From Gracilariopsis chorda (taxonomy: Eukaryota; Rhodophyta; Florideophyceae; Gracilariales; Gracilariaceae): a stretch of 64,000 nucleotides of DNA. The first letter of the stretch is position 1, and the number at the start of each line of letters is the position of its first letter. The DNA is taken from assembly GCA_003194525.1 (NCBI GenBank), contig NBIV01000009.1:62001-126000 (forward strand), read 5' to 3'. The notes under the pieces were generated by a model. It made no database searches, was not told the origin of the DNA, and saw nothing but the letters and a program-made list of their open reading frames with translations. Both the position numbers and the translations under genes were made by a program. Below are positions 1 through 11,411 of the stretch, piece by piece.

Positions 1-3000
1 CTGGTAAACAGGCCTTCTCATCGGTCCCGCCATCTTTTCCCTGACGTTTCCCGCACGGGTCATCCTTCCTTTAGAAGTAGAAGGGTGCTTAACTGTGGCG
101 ACTTGCGGGCCATTGCAAAACCGCGCCGTGCAAGCGGACACCGCATATGGTCTGCCCTGAAATGGTCTGAAGTGATTTTAACAAGCTTTTTCGTGGACAC
201 TACGTCGGGATCTGTAAAAGGTGCGTTCTGCTAGTCGATTCTATTGTACGGAATCGCCATGTGCGAAGAGGAGAGGGTGGTTAGAAGGCCTTCAACGCTT
301 TGGCCGGCAAGAACGTGGTTCATGCAATCCGCCCTGTCACGGTGTGCCATTAGCTGGCGTCCTCCAGAATTGGAGAAGGAAGTAGCAGAGAAAAGCGTGA
401 AGAAGGCGAGACCCCCCAAAAAGAAATGGAAACGCAATCGGTCCGATTGAATCGGATCTTCAAGCAGAAGTTCAACGATGATCTACCACGATACGCGATA
501 TTTGCTAGTGAGCGTAGCACGGCTGCTGCACAGTGAGAGTAAGCAGTAGTCGTCCGCTATGTTCAAGTGACAGAGACTTAAATCGGTGTTACGGGACAGA
601 GAGAGTCTTTCTTGGCCACGGTGTTCATGGCTATCATGCGATGTTTTTCTTGAAAGGTTGTGTTTGCGCCGATTAACTAGAAAATGCTGTCTTGTATGGT
701 TAGAATCTACCACGCGCTCATAAACCTCCTCAAGTTCATCATCGTTGAACATTACGGTAAGCGTGGATCCTTTTGAAAAGGCTGTGTGTCTCAGTAGGAC
801 GGCATTCTAATGACTTCAGCCTCTTCGAAGATGAGTATTTAAACAAAGCAAATATTTGATGCAGAGTACTGCAGGTAAGCTCTATAAATCTACAACACAA
901 AAACGTCCTACCTCTAACTTTCGGTGTGGTTTCAACATGTTCAGCTTCAACCCGGGCGCAGCCTGGGTATTTTTTACGTTGCACAGCATAGCTTGTCCCA
1001 CGAGATACTGGCAGAAACAATGACTGGAATGTGGCTAATCTGACTACCTTTGCGCTTCAAAGTGGCAAAGAAATTTGTGAAGATTACAGTCATAAAAACC
1101 TTGTGGTAGAACAGTGTAAACGTGCTCGGGAGCCTTGCGACTAATGCTGACTGACAACAACAATGTAGCTCTCAAGTTCTTTTTGCCATCCAAGGAATAT
1201 CCCAGTAGTAGTAGCTATCCTTGTAGACCTGATCCAAGATTGTTTTCCTCTGTTAATCTTAATGGCCAGCACAACATTATGCACAGTCAACGTCAAACAA
1301 GGAGCACTCAACAGACGCCCATTCTGGAAGAATAACAGCCATGTGTGGCCTAGTATCCGAGACGTTGTCCTGCTCACATTTACCCGAGGCCCGGTAAGAA
1401 TCGGAGTAAATGCAATTCCTGTTACCACAATCGTACACACGGACGGAGTAAAAAGAACCATCTGGTCTTTTGTAGGTTATAAACACACACATATCGACGA
1501 CCGAAGAGTAGCGGTGAACGACGGCAAAAAAGGCGGTGGTGGCGAACTTCAGATAATGGCAGAAGAGTAAAAGACGTTACCGGTGAAGACGAAGGACTGC
1601 AGATGAGACTCGGGAACAGCACCTGGGGGAAGTGTCCGAATGAGGGATTGGAGACCGGCAAGATTTACTCCAGGTAGCTGCGGCAGCGCTAAATAGCACA
1701 GAGAGCTGTGGTGAAAGATGGCAATGAAAACGACAGGTATATCGACATCCGTCGTCGCACACCCTGCTTGCCCTTGTTTTATACGCATTCTAGATACTTT
1801 AAAATCCCACCCCACGCACTGCTTCTGCCCGGCAGTGTCGGTAACTCTCTAGCAACAGCCCTACAACAACTGACCAGGTGGCGTCCTCGTATCTAGATAG
1901 GGTGCAGTGTCTCGCCATTTTCTTTGCAATGTGTCATTGTCGATCTGCTAGTCATGACATCAGGCGATCTTGAGACCTGACATAGCTCTTCCGGGCGTTA
2001 AAATAGCTTTTCAGGGTCCTGGAATGCCTTCTCCGGGCAGGCATAGCTTTTTCGTGCTGACGTAGCTCCTGGAAGCTATCAAATAGCAAACAAAAGGTTT
2101 CACAGAGAACGCACAACACTGTCACGTCTAAGCACTCCACCATAACCAAGGGGGCGTCAAAGTTGTCGTAGCCTATCTGGAATCACGATGCTAAATCGCT
2201 TTGCGCTGGATACCATCATGGTGAGGGACCACAGGAAGGTACTAGCGAGTCCCACTCAGGGCACATGCGCTTCCGTCTGTCGAGGAGTGCCGACCTTCCG
2301 AAAAAGCTATAAAACATTAAAAAGTTACGCCGGATGAGGAAGCCAAAATGATATGCGATTGGGTCTATTAGGGAAATTTAAAACCGGCCCCTCGTCCCCT
2401 TCGCGTCCGCAAGCCGCTATTGCTTTCAATATTGTTGAGATCATGCAATTCCTCTTTTTCTTCTTACAGATAATGTTGATGCACTTTAACTGGGCGCTTG
2501 CGGAGTGGGCTCCCGGATGCGTCGTCACATCGATCTCAATCGATAGTCAGCGCGGTGTCTACCGGCGCGTTACTCCTCTTCTGCTGTAGACAACCACCAT
2601 TTCTTGTATTCTGTAAGGATTGTACGGGGTTCCAGCACACTACGGGCCACTACGCAATAGGCAATTTTGTGAAACGTAGGCTTGGGGTAACTCTTTAGCG
2701 GCTGCAGGATCAGATTGTTCCCATTGATTAAACTGATGTGAAAGGAAGGCCGAATATTCTATTAAAGAACTGCGATTGTTCTTGCCTCTAGCTCTAAAGT
2801 CAAGAGATTCCGCAAATCTGCGACTCTAATTCTTCACGGGGTACATGTCAAAACTACACCCGATAGCAACCTTCCTTGAGAAGAAACGCTGTTTATGCGA
2901 CTGTCCCCGCAAACAAGTATGTTGATCACTACGTGCTACTGTGCAATTTGACTAAGCATGGCAGGAGAGAACACTTACCAAGTTGGCGCGAGCGAAGAGG

Positions 3001-3205
3001 AAAGTCAGTCAAAGATATTATTAAACAAAGGCCGAGGAAACTCCTTGGTTTCCTGCGGAGAGAAAAGCATTTTTAACCAGATACGTTTTACCCTTATGTT
3101 GTAGTTAGACATCAAGGGCCCACAATAAAAAATAAGAAGAAGAATCGCAATTGTTTTGTCTCAGCTCTCTAATGAACATCTTGGGATGCTGCATTCAAAA
3201 CCGTC
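1..3205. other. Gene-poor stretch, no supported gene
   Basis: Open frames here are all short (about 100 codons or less), overlap on both strands and show no family motif, so no gene is called. Around 1965-2085 a short degenerate motif close to ATAGCTNTTC recurs four or five times (catagctcttc, aatagcttttc, catagctttttc, cgtagctcc), suggesting a decayed local tandem array. Nothing else stands out. Confidence 0.5.
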
Positions 3206-3508
3206 GATTCAAGGTTTGTGTATGTGTGTATATATGGGCTGAGACCTAATTCCAAGATAAGGGGAGAGATTAATCTAAGAAAACCCCTTCTATTTCGAGA
3301 TATGCCAGCAACTTTTGTGTCCTTGTTTAGACTATCGATTGAACGTTAAACCCTTGCCTTTTCCGAAGAGAAGTAGCTCTTCCATAGTGATGCCTGTCTA
3401 TGAATACGTCGTAGAAGTAAATCATTAACACTCTTTCTATGTTGAGTCCGCATTGTAGAGGGCATAGATATTTTTTTTTGTCAAGTTTTGTAGACAGCGG
3501 ATTCAAGG
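3206..3508 (+). repeat. Dispersed short element, copy 1, flanked by 9-bp direct repeats
   Basis: A segment of about 285 bp (3215-3499) is bounded by the 9-bp direct repeat GATTCAAGG (3206-3214 and 3500-3508), which looks like a target-site duplication. Its body starts with a TGTGTATGTGTG tract. It then contains blocks also present at 60501-60788 and in part at 45965-46115 and 49455-49545: 'CTAATTCCAAGA', a run like 'AACCCCTTCTA', 'CGAAGAGA-GTAGCTCTTCC' and 'CTATGTTGAGTCC'. No coding capacity is seen. It could be a SINE, a MITE or a small solo LTR. Confidence 0.5.
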
Positions 3509-4525
3509 TCAAAACATGGCGAGGAGACTTTTACCCCAGAGTTTTTTGTGCGATATTGAGAGACAGTTTGTGCAACAACGGACCTTCCACTTCGATTCTC
3601 GGCCCAACGCTTGTAAAGCGGACACAAGGCATTTGAATGGCCGCTAGGAAGTCAATCTCTCTTTGTCCAGATGCTGCAAGATGTGTAATCCAAGGTTCTT
3701 CATTGCAAGGACTGCTTCGATTTAGATTCCGCTCTTTGCAACTGCAGAGGAAGGGTCAAGAATGCAGTAGAACATTCTACGCTCTGATGCCCTAGGAAAG
3801 TCGCGTACGCCGGCAATCGATGCAGACGTTAAGGGAAAGGAGAGGGGGAATCATACCCAATGATCATAGGAAAGCGGCTAATAACGATTCTGTCTTTCCC
3901 ATGGCCATGAAATTCATCTCTGAAGAAAGTTGTTTCTACTTGGACATCGAAATAAGATGTCTCAAATCTTAGCAATTCGATACAATGCAATGCAATGCAA
4001 TAATTGATGAGACGGTTCAGCAATTCAACGGCTTCTTCCCGTGCACTCTTAGGGATGCAGAAGCTGGATTTGCGTAGGCGCTGCCTTCAATGGTTTGAAA
4101 GAGCTTAGACGAGTTGATGGCTCAAAACCAGGCACGTGTTCCGTCTATCTTATGCGTGTCGTGGACAGATATCTGGCCGCGTCTTGCGTAATCTTTTCAT
4201 TATTCTTTAGGAGTGAAGGGGCGTGCATAAGAGGGGAGCAATCTCAGTGCCATTGATATGATTCTTATTGATGTTGGGAGATGCGCCCCTTGGGACAGAT
4301 TGTGGCTTATCTGATAGTAAGGAGTGCAAGAACTCTTAAAGTGGCCATTGACTGTCGCCATTGGACCTGAATATGCTGAAGAATACTTGCTTGTGTTCAC
4401 TTTAATTCAGAAGGCCGAGTCATTGTGTGGCGGTTTTTCACGCTCACTCCTGAAATCCTGTACATACCGAGGTTAATGGTAGGCCAGAAGCTAACGTGAG
4501 CAAAAAAGGGATGACGCAGGACTTG
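3509..4525. other. Intergenic, with a CAATG microsatellite
   Basis: No gene is supported. A short microsatellite, (CAATG)3 plus CAAT, lies at about 3983-4001. This is the 3' flank of the kinase gene that ends at 4526. Confidence 0.5.
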
Positions 4526-5296
4526 TCAAGTCAAGCTCTTGACGCTTTCGAGATGGCGTTCGATAAATTCCTTCACAAAACGTAAGCCGGTGAAGTCATT
4601 CTGAGGCAGTGAATGGGTTGCACTATCATCCCAGAAACCCAACGTCCCTGCCTTATATCCCAGTTTTTGGCCTGTAGGTATACAAGAGTCGAAGTCAATA
4701 AGGACAGGAGTTCCGTCCTCCTTAAACATTATGTTTCCGGGATTGACGTCATTGTGGCAATATCCGAGGGAGTGAATGTGCTTGAGTCCGCTCGTAATCC
4801 CATTTACGCAGTGATCAACGTCCAGGGTTGCATCGTTGCGTTGAACTCTTTCCGTAAGTGTTTCCAAATATTTTTCAAGACATAATCCGACCAACTGATT
4901 ATTCAACTCCACACAACCATGATATTGTTGTACGTTTGGATGCTGGGATGATTTTATCGCTTCGAGGACGTGGGCTTCTTGTAGCATTTGTGCTCCCAGG
5001 CTATCCTCCCCCGGTTGGTAAAGCAGTAATCTTGGCTTTTTCACGTAACAGGAATCAGCAGAGTGACATGGAGCCCTTGTAAGAGTGGCATCGAATCTTG
5101 GAAACAGTTTTTCATATGTCACGAAGAAACCCTCATGCTTATCGGACGTGTTCAATTCTTCGGGTACTTCACGCATCTTGCAGTCCATCTTTGCAACGTA
5201 GAACTGAGGTCCATCTTGAAACACCGCTGTGGTATGCACGAACTTGAGACCTTCGTCAGTTTTAACGAATACTTCTCCTTTTTCCACCAAGTTCAT
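4526..5296 (-). CDS. Small atypical protein kinase
   Basis: A single-exon ORF of 256 residues with the core of a eukaryotic-type protein kinase. In order: a candidate nucleotide-binding Lys (K86/K87 in YVKKPRL), an alpha-C Glu in LQEAHVLEAI (about E107), the catalytic loop HNDVNPGN (D183, metal-binding N188; the usual HRD is HND, and the usual Lys is Asn), and DFD (201-203) in place of DFG. The hydrophobic core 'LIDFD' and the GTLGFW activation segment follow. About 80 residues before the Lys show no clear glycine-rich loop. The catalytic Asp and both metal ligands are kept, so activity is possible; the HND/DFD variants suggest a divergent kinase family rather than a plain pseudokinase. An in-frame TAG lies upstream and M at 5296 is the first ATG. 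The copia insertion starts 417 bp upstream of this start, in the likely promoter region. Confidence 0.75.
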   Translation of the reverse strand: MNLVEKGEVFVKTDEGLKFVHTTAVFQDGPQFYVAKMDCKMREVPEELNTSDKHEGFFVTYEKLFPRFDATLTRAPCHSADSCYVKKPRLLLYQPGEDSLGAQMLQEAHVLEAIKSSQHPNVQQYHGCVELNNQLVGLCLEKYLETLTERVQRNDATLDVDHCVNGITSGLKHIHSLGYCHNDVNPGNIMFKEDGTPVLIDFDSCIPTGQKLGYKAGTLGFWDDSATHSLPQNDFTGLRFVKEFIERHLESVKSLT

Positions 5297-5713
5297 AACG
5301 ATGAAGGCGGAGACGCTGCCGTTTTCGACCTAATCTTGTAACGGATTCCAACTGCGAAGACTGCGTAAAAGGCTAGCCGGTCGCAATAAACTGCTGGTCG
5401 GAAGATGTCGCAGTTAAACACACAACGAAGAGGGAGGGGCCGTTGTAGGGGTAGGGGAAACAACAGCACCTGGAATGCTGCTGACCAAGACCACCCGAAT
5501 GTGACAACTGGTTGGAGGATGCAGAGATGCTCTGCGATGTGACCTTTGTACTGTAAAGAAAAAGGAATGAAGGGAAGGGTTCCGTAGTTCTCGAGAAGTT
5601 GACGCAACTGCATTGTTGGCGGAAGTGTTTAGGCATGTGCAATTGGCTGGTTGGGTTTTTACAAGATAATTCTGAGAGGGTTCGCTGGCATTACAGCTGG
5701 GTTCGGACCTGAA
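5297..5713. other. Short upstream region between kinase and copia element
   Basis: This 417-bp stretch holds the presumed promoter of the minus-strand kinase gene and ends at the copia 5' LTR. The last five bases, CTGAA (5709-5713), match four of five bases of CTGAT just after the 3' LTR, a slightly diverged target-site duplication. Confidence 0.4.
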
Positions 5714-6015
5714 TGTGCAAATTGGCCGCCTGTGACACTGCACTGCTGGCCAATTTGCCTCGAATCTCCGGCTACTGGGAGCTCGGCACCCGGGCGCAAA
5801 ACACTTCCGGCTACTGGGGGCCCAAGCACCTCGCCGGCGATCAGAGTAAAAACCACTGCCCAACCGGTCCTCTCTCACCGAGTGGAGGAGGCAACCGCTT
5901 GGGAGGGACTTTGTGCCCGCTTCTTTGTCTGACCGACGCGAGCGCGACTCGGTATCCGCGAACCTTACCCCTTTACTGCGCTTGCTGACGCTCCCTCCGC
6001 ACTGCGCCTTCCTCA
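5714..6015 (+). repeat. Copia 5' LTR
   Basis: 302 bp, TGTGCAAATTGG...CTTCCTCA. The first 45 bases contain a perfect 11-bp inverted repeat, GCAAATTGGCC (5717-5727) and GGCCAATTTGC (5748-5758). A diverged direct repeat around TCCGGCTACTGGG occurs twice, about 38 bp apart. Short open frames inside the LTR are not genes. Confidence 0.93.
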
Positions 6016-6024
6016 GTTATGGGC
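6016..6024 (+). promoter_or_regulatory. Minus-strand primer binding site, half-tRNA-iMet type
   Basis: Directly after the 5' LTR the sequence reads GTTATGGGC. This is complementary to the conserved anticodon loop of eukaryotic initiator tRNA-Met (GCCCATAAC). Drosophila copia is known to prime from a 5' half of tRNA-iMet at such a site, instead of from a tRNA 3' end. The match length (9 nt) and the position next to the LTR are seen in the sequence; use as a primer is inferred. Confidence 0.7.
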
Positions 6025-6036
6025 ATAGGACTGCAA

Positions 6037-7362
6037 ATGTCTTCGCAAAACCCCACGGATCCCCCGCGCTTTGATCCAGCAAAAGATCTGCAAGAGTGGC
6101 GTCGCACTGTATCTCGTTGGGTAAGTACCGTTTCCGTTGCTGCTCGAAAAGGAAATGACCGTCTTTATAAAACAATTTTCGCAACTCTCGGACTCCAGCT
6201 GTACCAAAAAGCTCTACCTGCTGCATAAAAGTCTGTTATCGACGAACCATAAGCGAAGGGCTCGATTGAGCTAAATCAAGACGACCAAGTCAAAGTATTG
6301 CGTCAAATTGATGAACTTATTGCAGTCGAACAGCCAATTGCTGTTTTATCACGCCTAATAGCATCATTTAATAGCGTTACAACCTGTCGTCATCGCAAGG
6401 ATGAGCCCTTGGCTAGCTTTGTTTCCCGTTTCCGGGGTCTGGCAGCAGATCACCTTATGCATGGCGGCCTTTCGTCTTCCTCGCAAGTAGGAGAGGTTTT
6501 CGCCATTACCCTTCTCAACAACTCTTCGCTTAGTGAGGAGACGTTGACCAATGCAACGCTTCAAGTGATCGCTCTTGCTGAGGCCCGCATGGAAAAAGAA
6601 AATTCGTCAGGCTCTGAGAAGCTCCTTTTCGACAAATCTGCTTTTGAAAAGTCCGTGGAAGAGTTGAAAGACATGATTAATAAACCGCATCTTCGACTTC
6701 GTAAGCGTGATGACCATACTCTAACAAAAGGAAAGTTTCTGTACACTAAGAAAAGGATTTCAGAAGTGGCAAATGCGCTTGAAAGTCTTCCAAACTTAAG
6801 TGAAGATAAAAATGCGCTTCACACGCAAGACTATAGCATTCTGAAGCCATCTCCGCGTTGTCGACTCAGCTTGGACGACGCTGTGACCGTCATGAAGAAT
6901 CTTTCCTTCACTCCTGGCAGTTCTTCATCTCAAGTCAATAAGGCTGACCTGAAAAATATCGTTGGCCAAGAGGTACAGACTGGCCTATATGCCATATCTC
7001 AGAGAAACGTAGGCAGCGTGTTCTCCCGCGTTGGTAAATGCACTGTTAAACCATCATCTTCAACTTCTAAGCCCCGCTCGTCGCGAAAGAGAACGGCTGG
7101 CATGAAGAGAAGAGATGAGTATCCTTTCTGTTTTGATTGCGGGGATCCTACTCATTTAGCTGGAAATACTGCTTGCCAGTCTCCGTCCTTCTTAACAAAG
7201 AAGAGGAAAATGGAGCGCCAGTCTCCCAACCAGGGCTCATCCCAGGTCAACAAGACCGTCACTCAGCCAACTACAAACCAAGATGCGCTACGTAATAATA
7301 ACGGTGATCGCTCTGTGGGTTTTCAGACAGGCGCCGGCCCATACAAACGCAAACATGCCTAA
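6037..7362 (+). pseudogene. gag: Copia Gag (capsid/nucleocapsid), two internal stops
   Basis: One frame runs from an ATG at 6037 (MSSQNPTDPP; an earlier in-frame ATG at 6019 overlaps the primer site) to TAA at 7360-7362, broken by TAA at 6226 and 6250. It has a UBN2/copia-like Gag body (FVSRFRGLAADHLM region near 6418) and, near 7126, a nucleocapsid zinc knuckle of unusual spacing, C-X2-C-X4-H-X6-C (CFDCGDPTHLAGNTAC), where four residues between H and C are usual. The same odd spacing occurs in the minus-strand remnant at 17.7 kb, so it marks this subfamily. Related segments at 17.4-19.7 kb confirm the Gag assignment. Confidence 0.85.
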
Positions 7363-9344
7363 AAGCATGGGTTGAGCTGCCTTCTGATGGTGTAGAAGGC
7401 TCAGTAGATCCAAACTCCATCGTCGATGTTGGCTGCCCGTGAATTGTTGGTGGAATACTCTCTGCGGCTAAGTTGGCGATCTCTATGGGGATAATGCTGG
7501 TAATCAGTGAACTCGATTGTCAGCCATTCTATCATGGCTTTGGTCCTAAGTGTAAAAACCCCAAGCTTGTATTTGCCGTGGGGAAGCTCTGCGTGACGTT
7601 TTCTAATGACGAGAATGTTACGCTAAAGTTTTACCTTACTGAAGGAAACGATTCCCTTCTACTAGGTAATGATGTGGTCTCGCAATCAAACTTGCTCGGT
7701 TCGGACAATGCTTTGGTGATTCCGTCAACGCTCGGACTACGTGGGCACGATGCCCGACTCCCGACGTACACCCTTGGTGATGAAAATAACCGACGCACAC
7801 ATCTAGCCGTTGTACCTGCGGTGACCAAGTCATTCAACTCTTTCTTCACAGCTCATAAAACTCTTCTTTCAAATACAGAAATTCAAGAACAGTCCCTTAA
7901 CGAATCAAAGCGCTTTGCAACTAAACTCCACGTGCATTCCCAATTTAATCTTCGTGACATGAAGACGCTTTGCCGCCGTGGTGGAATTCTGAATGATAAC
8001 CTGTCGAAGGAACTCCAGAAAGCGAGTGACTCTTGCCACTCGTGCCATACTTCTGGGAGACCACTCCACTCGCGCAAAGTATCGTTAAACCGAATACTTG
8101 CAGAGTTTAACGAGCACCTTCAAGTGGACTTTCTCTTCATTCGTGAGCTCGGAAACTTACCGATACTTCACATGAAAGACGTTGCTACTGGACTTTCCTC
8201 CACCTCCTTAATGACTTCAAGTGACATGAACGCCGCTGCCCGAATGATATCGGTCATATGGTTTGACATCTATGGACCTCCGCTGAAGCTTTCTGCTGAC
8301 CCTGAGTTTGACAACAGCATTATCACTGGAATTGTTCTCGGTTCCACACAAAATTCGAGCCTCGTCCTGCAAGAAGGCACAATAAAATCGGCAGCGTTGA
8401 ATCGGACAACGAGACAATACGAAGACTGATAAAAAACCCTTCTATCAGACGAACCCCACTTCTGTCAAACTCGCCAGCTATTCCGAACGGACTTCGAGAT
8501 CCTCTCCAGTGCCACATTCCTAAAGAATGTGCTGTACGGAAGCAAATCCGTCAGTAGTTTTGAACAGGCTCACGGCTACACAGCCTCGATTTCTGGTCTT
8601 CGTAAACGTCCGGTGTCACTTGACGTTTTATCTTCTTATCATGAACAAGTTTGTCGAAGGGCTCTGCACACTCTGCTGCACTCTCGACCTGTTCATACGG
8701 TATCGCAGCATCTATTGCCTGCTACCACCCCTATATACTTCTACAAGAAACAAGGGAAGTACGGTACCTGGTGCAAGGGGTATGTGGTCCATGCCTCAGA
8801 TCATGTGGTGGTCATTTCCCACAGAAAGAACCACCAAGGAGTTCGCTTACATATTGCTTATGAGGATATTCGGCTCGTCCCTCAGTCTTCTCTACTGGCG
8901 GAACTAGACACGCAAGAACTTGGATGGGATTCCTTTCCCAATTCTCAAGCAAACAATGAAAGTGTTGAACCAGTGGAAACAAACCCTGAATTTAACGACG
9001 AAGTCCCTTCTACTTCTCTCCCAACCCACAGATCTCATTGCTGACCCATCCAATATATCAGATCCTCTTGGATTTGATCCACAAGTCCTCGATGAACCCA
9101 GCATGTGGTCACTCCATCCCCTATCTTCATCATTCTTGGCACACAATGCTCTCCCTATCGACGTTCCCTCTTTAGATGTGGGGATGGCTTGCTTCAGAAG
9201 GATATTGGAACTACTCCGCTTCGTTTTCCACCTAATGGCGAAAGCCTTCAATCTACTGAGCAAACGATCCTTCGATACATAAAATCCGTTATTAAAGACC
9301 AACCTCTTTCAGAATCGAAACTGCAGTTGCCCCGAGATGGATAG
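7359..9344 (+). pseudogene. pol: Copia Pol part 1: protease and integrase, with stops
   Basis: This frame is -1 relative to Gag and overlaps its end. It opens with a protease active-site region (SIVDVGCP, Asp near 7425), then a TGA at 7440. The stretch 7473-8429 carries an integrase: a zinc-binding region whose CHSCH cysteines (near 8033) are clear but whose paired histidines are imperfect, then the first catalytic Asp in LQVDFLF (near 8122) and the second in LSADPEFDN (near 8295). TGA and TAA at 8427-8432 follow, and the third acidic residue is not clear. The same frame continues as an integrase C-terminal/linker region (8529-9044, then 9105-9344). It cannot be expressed as one chain here. 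Confidence 0.8.
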
Positions 9345-10903
9345 TCAGGAAGGCTATTGATGCTGAAAAGCAAAACTACATAGAAGCAGATGCATACAAA
9401 CCTGTTTCTATTAGGGACCTACCTCGGAATGCAAAAGTCATCTCATCACACCACTTTTTTGTGCTAAAGTACCATGGTCAAAGTGACAAGCTCAGACTCA
9501 AGTGCCGACTCGTCCCGCATGGAAATCGAGACACAGAGAAGGATTCCATTCGTTCCGATTCTTCAACTGCACAATTTACTTGCATCCGATTGTTATTGTC
9601 CCTGGCAACACTGTTCCACTTCAACCTGGGAAGTATCGACATATCACGCGCATATCTACAGGCCGGGGATCTGAAGCGCGATATCTACATGCGTCCGCCT
9701 CGTGGCTGGAGATCTCACGCCGATGAAATCTGGAAACTTCTCAAGCCTGCATATGGTCTTGGGGAGTCTAGTCGTCTCTGGCAACTGTGTATTGAAGAAT
9801 GGCTTACTGATTACGGATTTGCAACAATCCCTGGGATGCCACAACTATTCGTTTTGCGAGATGAGAGAAATGACATCGCGCTCTTGTTGGCCAAGCTGGT
9901 AGACGATCTCATCCTAGCTGGGCAATCTGCTAAAATCGAACGCTTTTCTACAGACCTCTCCAAACGATTCAAGCTCAACCGTGCACTGGCACAGAGGACT
10001 CTTATATTCAGCCGTCTTTGGATAAATATGAACACTGACCACTCCATAGATATTTCCATGGCCGAGTCTGTGGACACTATCCAGTCCACTCCAATCCCGA
10101 GACAGAGAAGGAAAAATTCGGAAGCTGTGTGTACCGCCGATGAGATCAAAGCCTTACAATCTCTCGCCGGAAAACTCAACTATCTTGGACACGGGGTGCT
10201 GCCACAAGCTGCGTTTTGCACTAGCTACATACAGCAACTCGTGCCTGATATGCGATTCAAGCACCTCACGAAAGCAAACCAACTGTTGACCCTGCTGAAG
10301 AAACTCACTCCAATGATTCGTTATAATGCACCTCCAACACCTTCTAAGGACTTGTCTAAATGTCAACTGCTTTCCTACTCAGATGCCAGTACTGGTAGGA
10401 CTTCGTATGGTCAAACTGGATATCTATCCGGAATTTCTTTTGTCCAAGACTCCCAAAGAGTCTACCACTTGATTGACTGGCATAGTTCAAAACAAGGGCG
10501 GATCTCATTTAGCGCAATTGGAGCAGAGATTCTTGCTGCCGCGGAGTCTGCAGATCGTTCATTCCTTCGCGGAGAATGCCTCCTTGCATTAACACCATCA
10601 TTTGGCTCTCTTGTAATGCTCATTGATTCTTTTGGACTATACACCACCATAACCACACTGCACGAATTTCGGGACTATCGTTTACGTCCAACTGAATCGT
10701 GACTACGTGACTCATTCGAGTGCAGAGACATTGAATCATTCTTATGGGTATCTGGATTATCTGATCTTTCGGACTCTCTGACGAAAGCCAACGCACAAGC
10801 GTTTCATGTTCTTTCAAAAACGCTTAACGATGGCATCATTGATGCAAAACTATTGAGGTCTATCGGAAATAAGCTGGGTTCTTGGACGCCCTATGCTGCA
10901 TAG
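9338..10903 (+). pseudogene. pol: Copia Pol part 2: reverse transcriptase and RNase H
   Basis: The frame shifts again and stays open from about 9338 to TGA at 10700, then continues to TAG at 10901-10903. RT motifs: an N-terminal WIVRKAIDAEKQ region, SIDISRAYLQAGDL (first Asp), PAYGLGESSRLW, and the catalytic box as LVDDLIL (LVDD instead of YVDD, near 9897). RNase H follows: SYSDASTGRTSYG (near 10378), IDWHSSKQGRISFS...GAEILA (near 10475), and a last Asp in MLIDSFGLYTT. After the TGA the typical copia tail with SDSLTKA is still recognisable. Only one nonsense codon interrupts this half. Confidence 0.88.
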
Positions 10904-11400
10904 TAGTTGCTCTTTCAAAAGGTTTTACTCACTCATTTTCCCGTTCAAGAAAAGAAAAAAGAAGCATCGCTTAAGACACCAGATTGCCCCCCGCTGCGCG
11001 GTTCCCGCTATCACGTCGCATTGCGTCACCATCGCAGAGGCGGGTAATTAGAGCCGAGCTGGATATACCTGCCCCCACAATTAAGTAGGCCCTCAATACA
11101 CCTGTCGGTGGTCAGCCTCTGCAATGGGGTTTTTGACACGGGAACTAGTTTCGTTCCATGCGCCGTGATAGCTTAACGGTCTCATTTCGTCGAGCTGCTG
11201 TTGCAGAGCATCGAACTCGGATTTTCTTTGTTCAGAATTGCCAGTGATACCACTGGAATACTTGAACCAATTTCTGTTGAGCGTTAGACGTTTACCAAGT
11301 ATATATACTAGCTACATTGGTCGTGGGCTACTCTATGCTCAGGAAGATGCAGTTGAGTTCCATTGGCTGTGTTGACTGGCATAAACTGGTGTCGCCAGCC

Positions 11401-11411
11401 AAGGGGGGGAG
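11401..11411 (+). promoter_or_regulatory. Polypurine tract of the copia element
   Basis: AAGGGGGGGAG lies immediately 5' of the 3' LTR, where the plus-strand primer of an LTR retrotransposon is expected. Confidence 0.85.

Noticed and set aside
5659-5988. Several short ORFs at 5.7-6.0 kb, repeated at 11.3-11.7 kb
   Set aside because: They lie in the copia LTRs and are duplicated only because the LTR is.
11160-11250. Possible tRNA on the minus strand (GAGTTCGATGCTC)
   Set aside because: The T-arm stem does not pair properly and no matching acceptor or anticodon arm was found.
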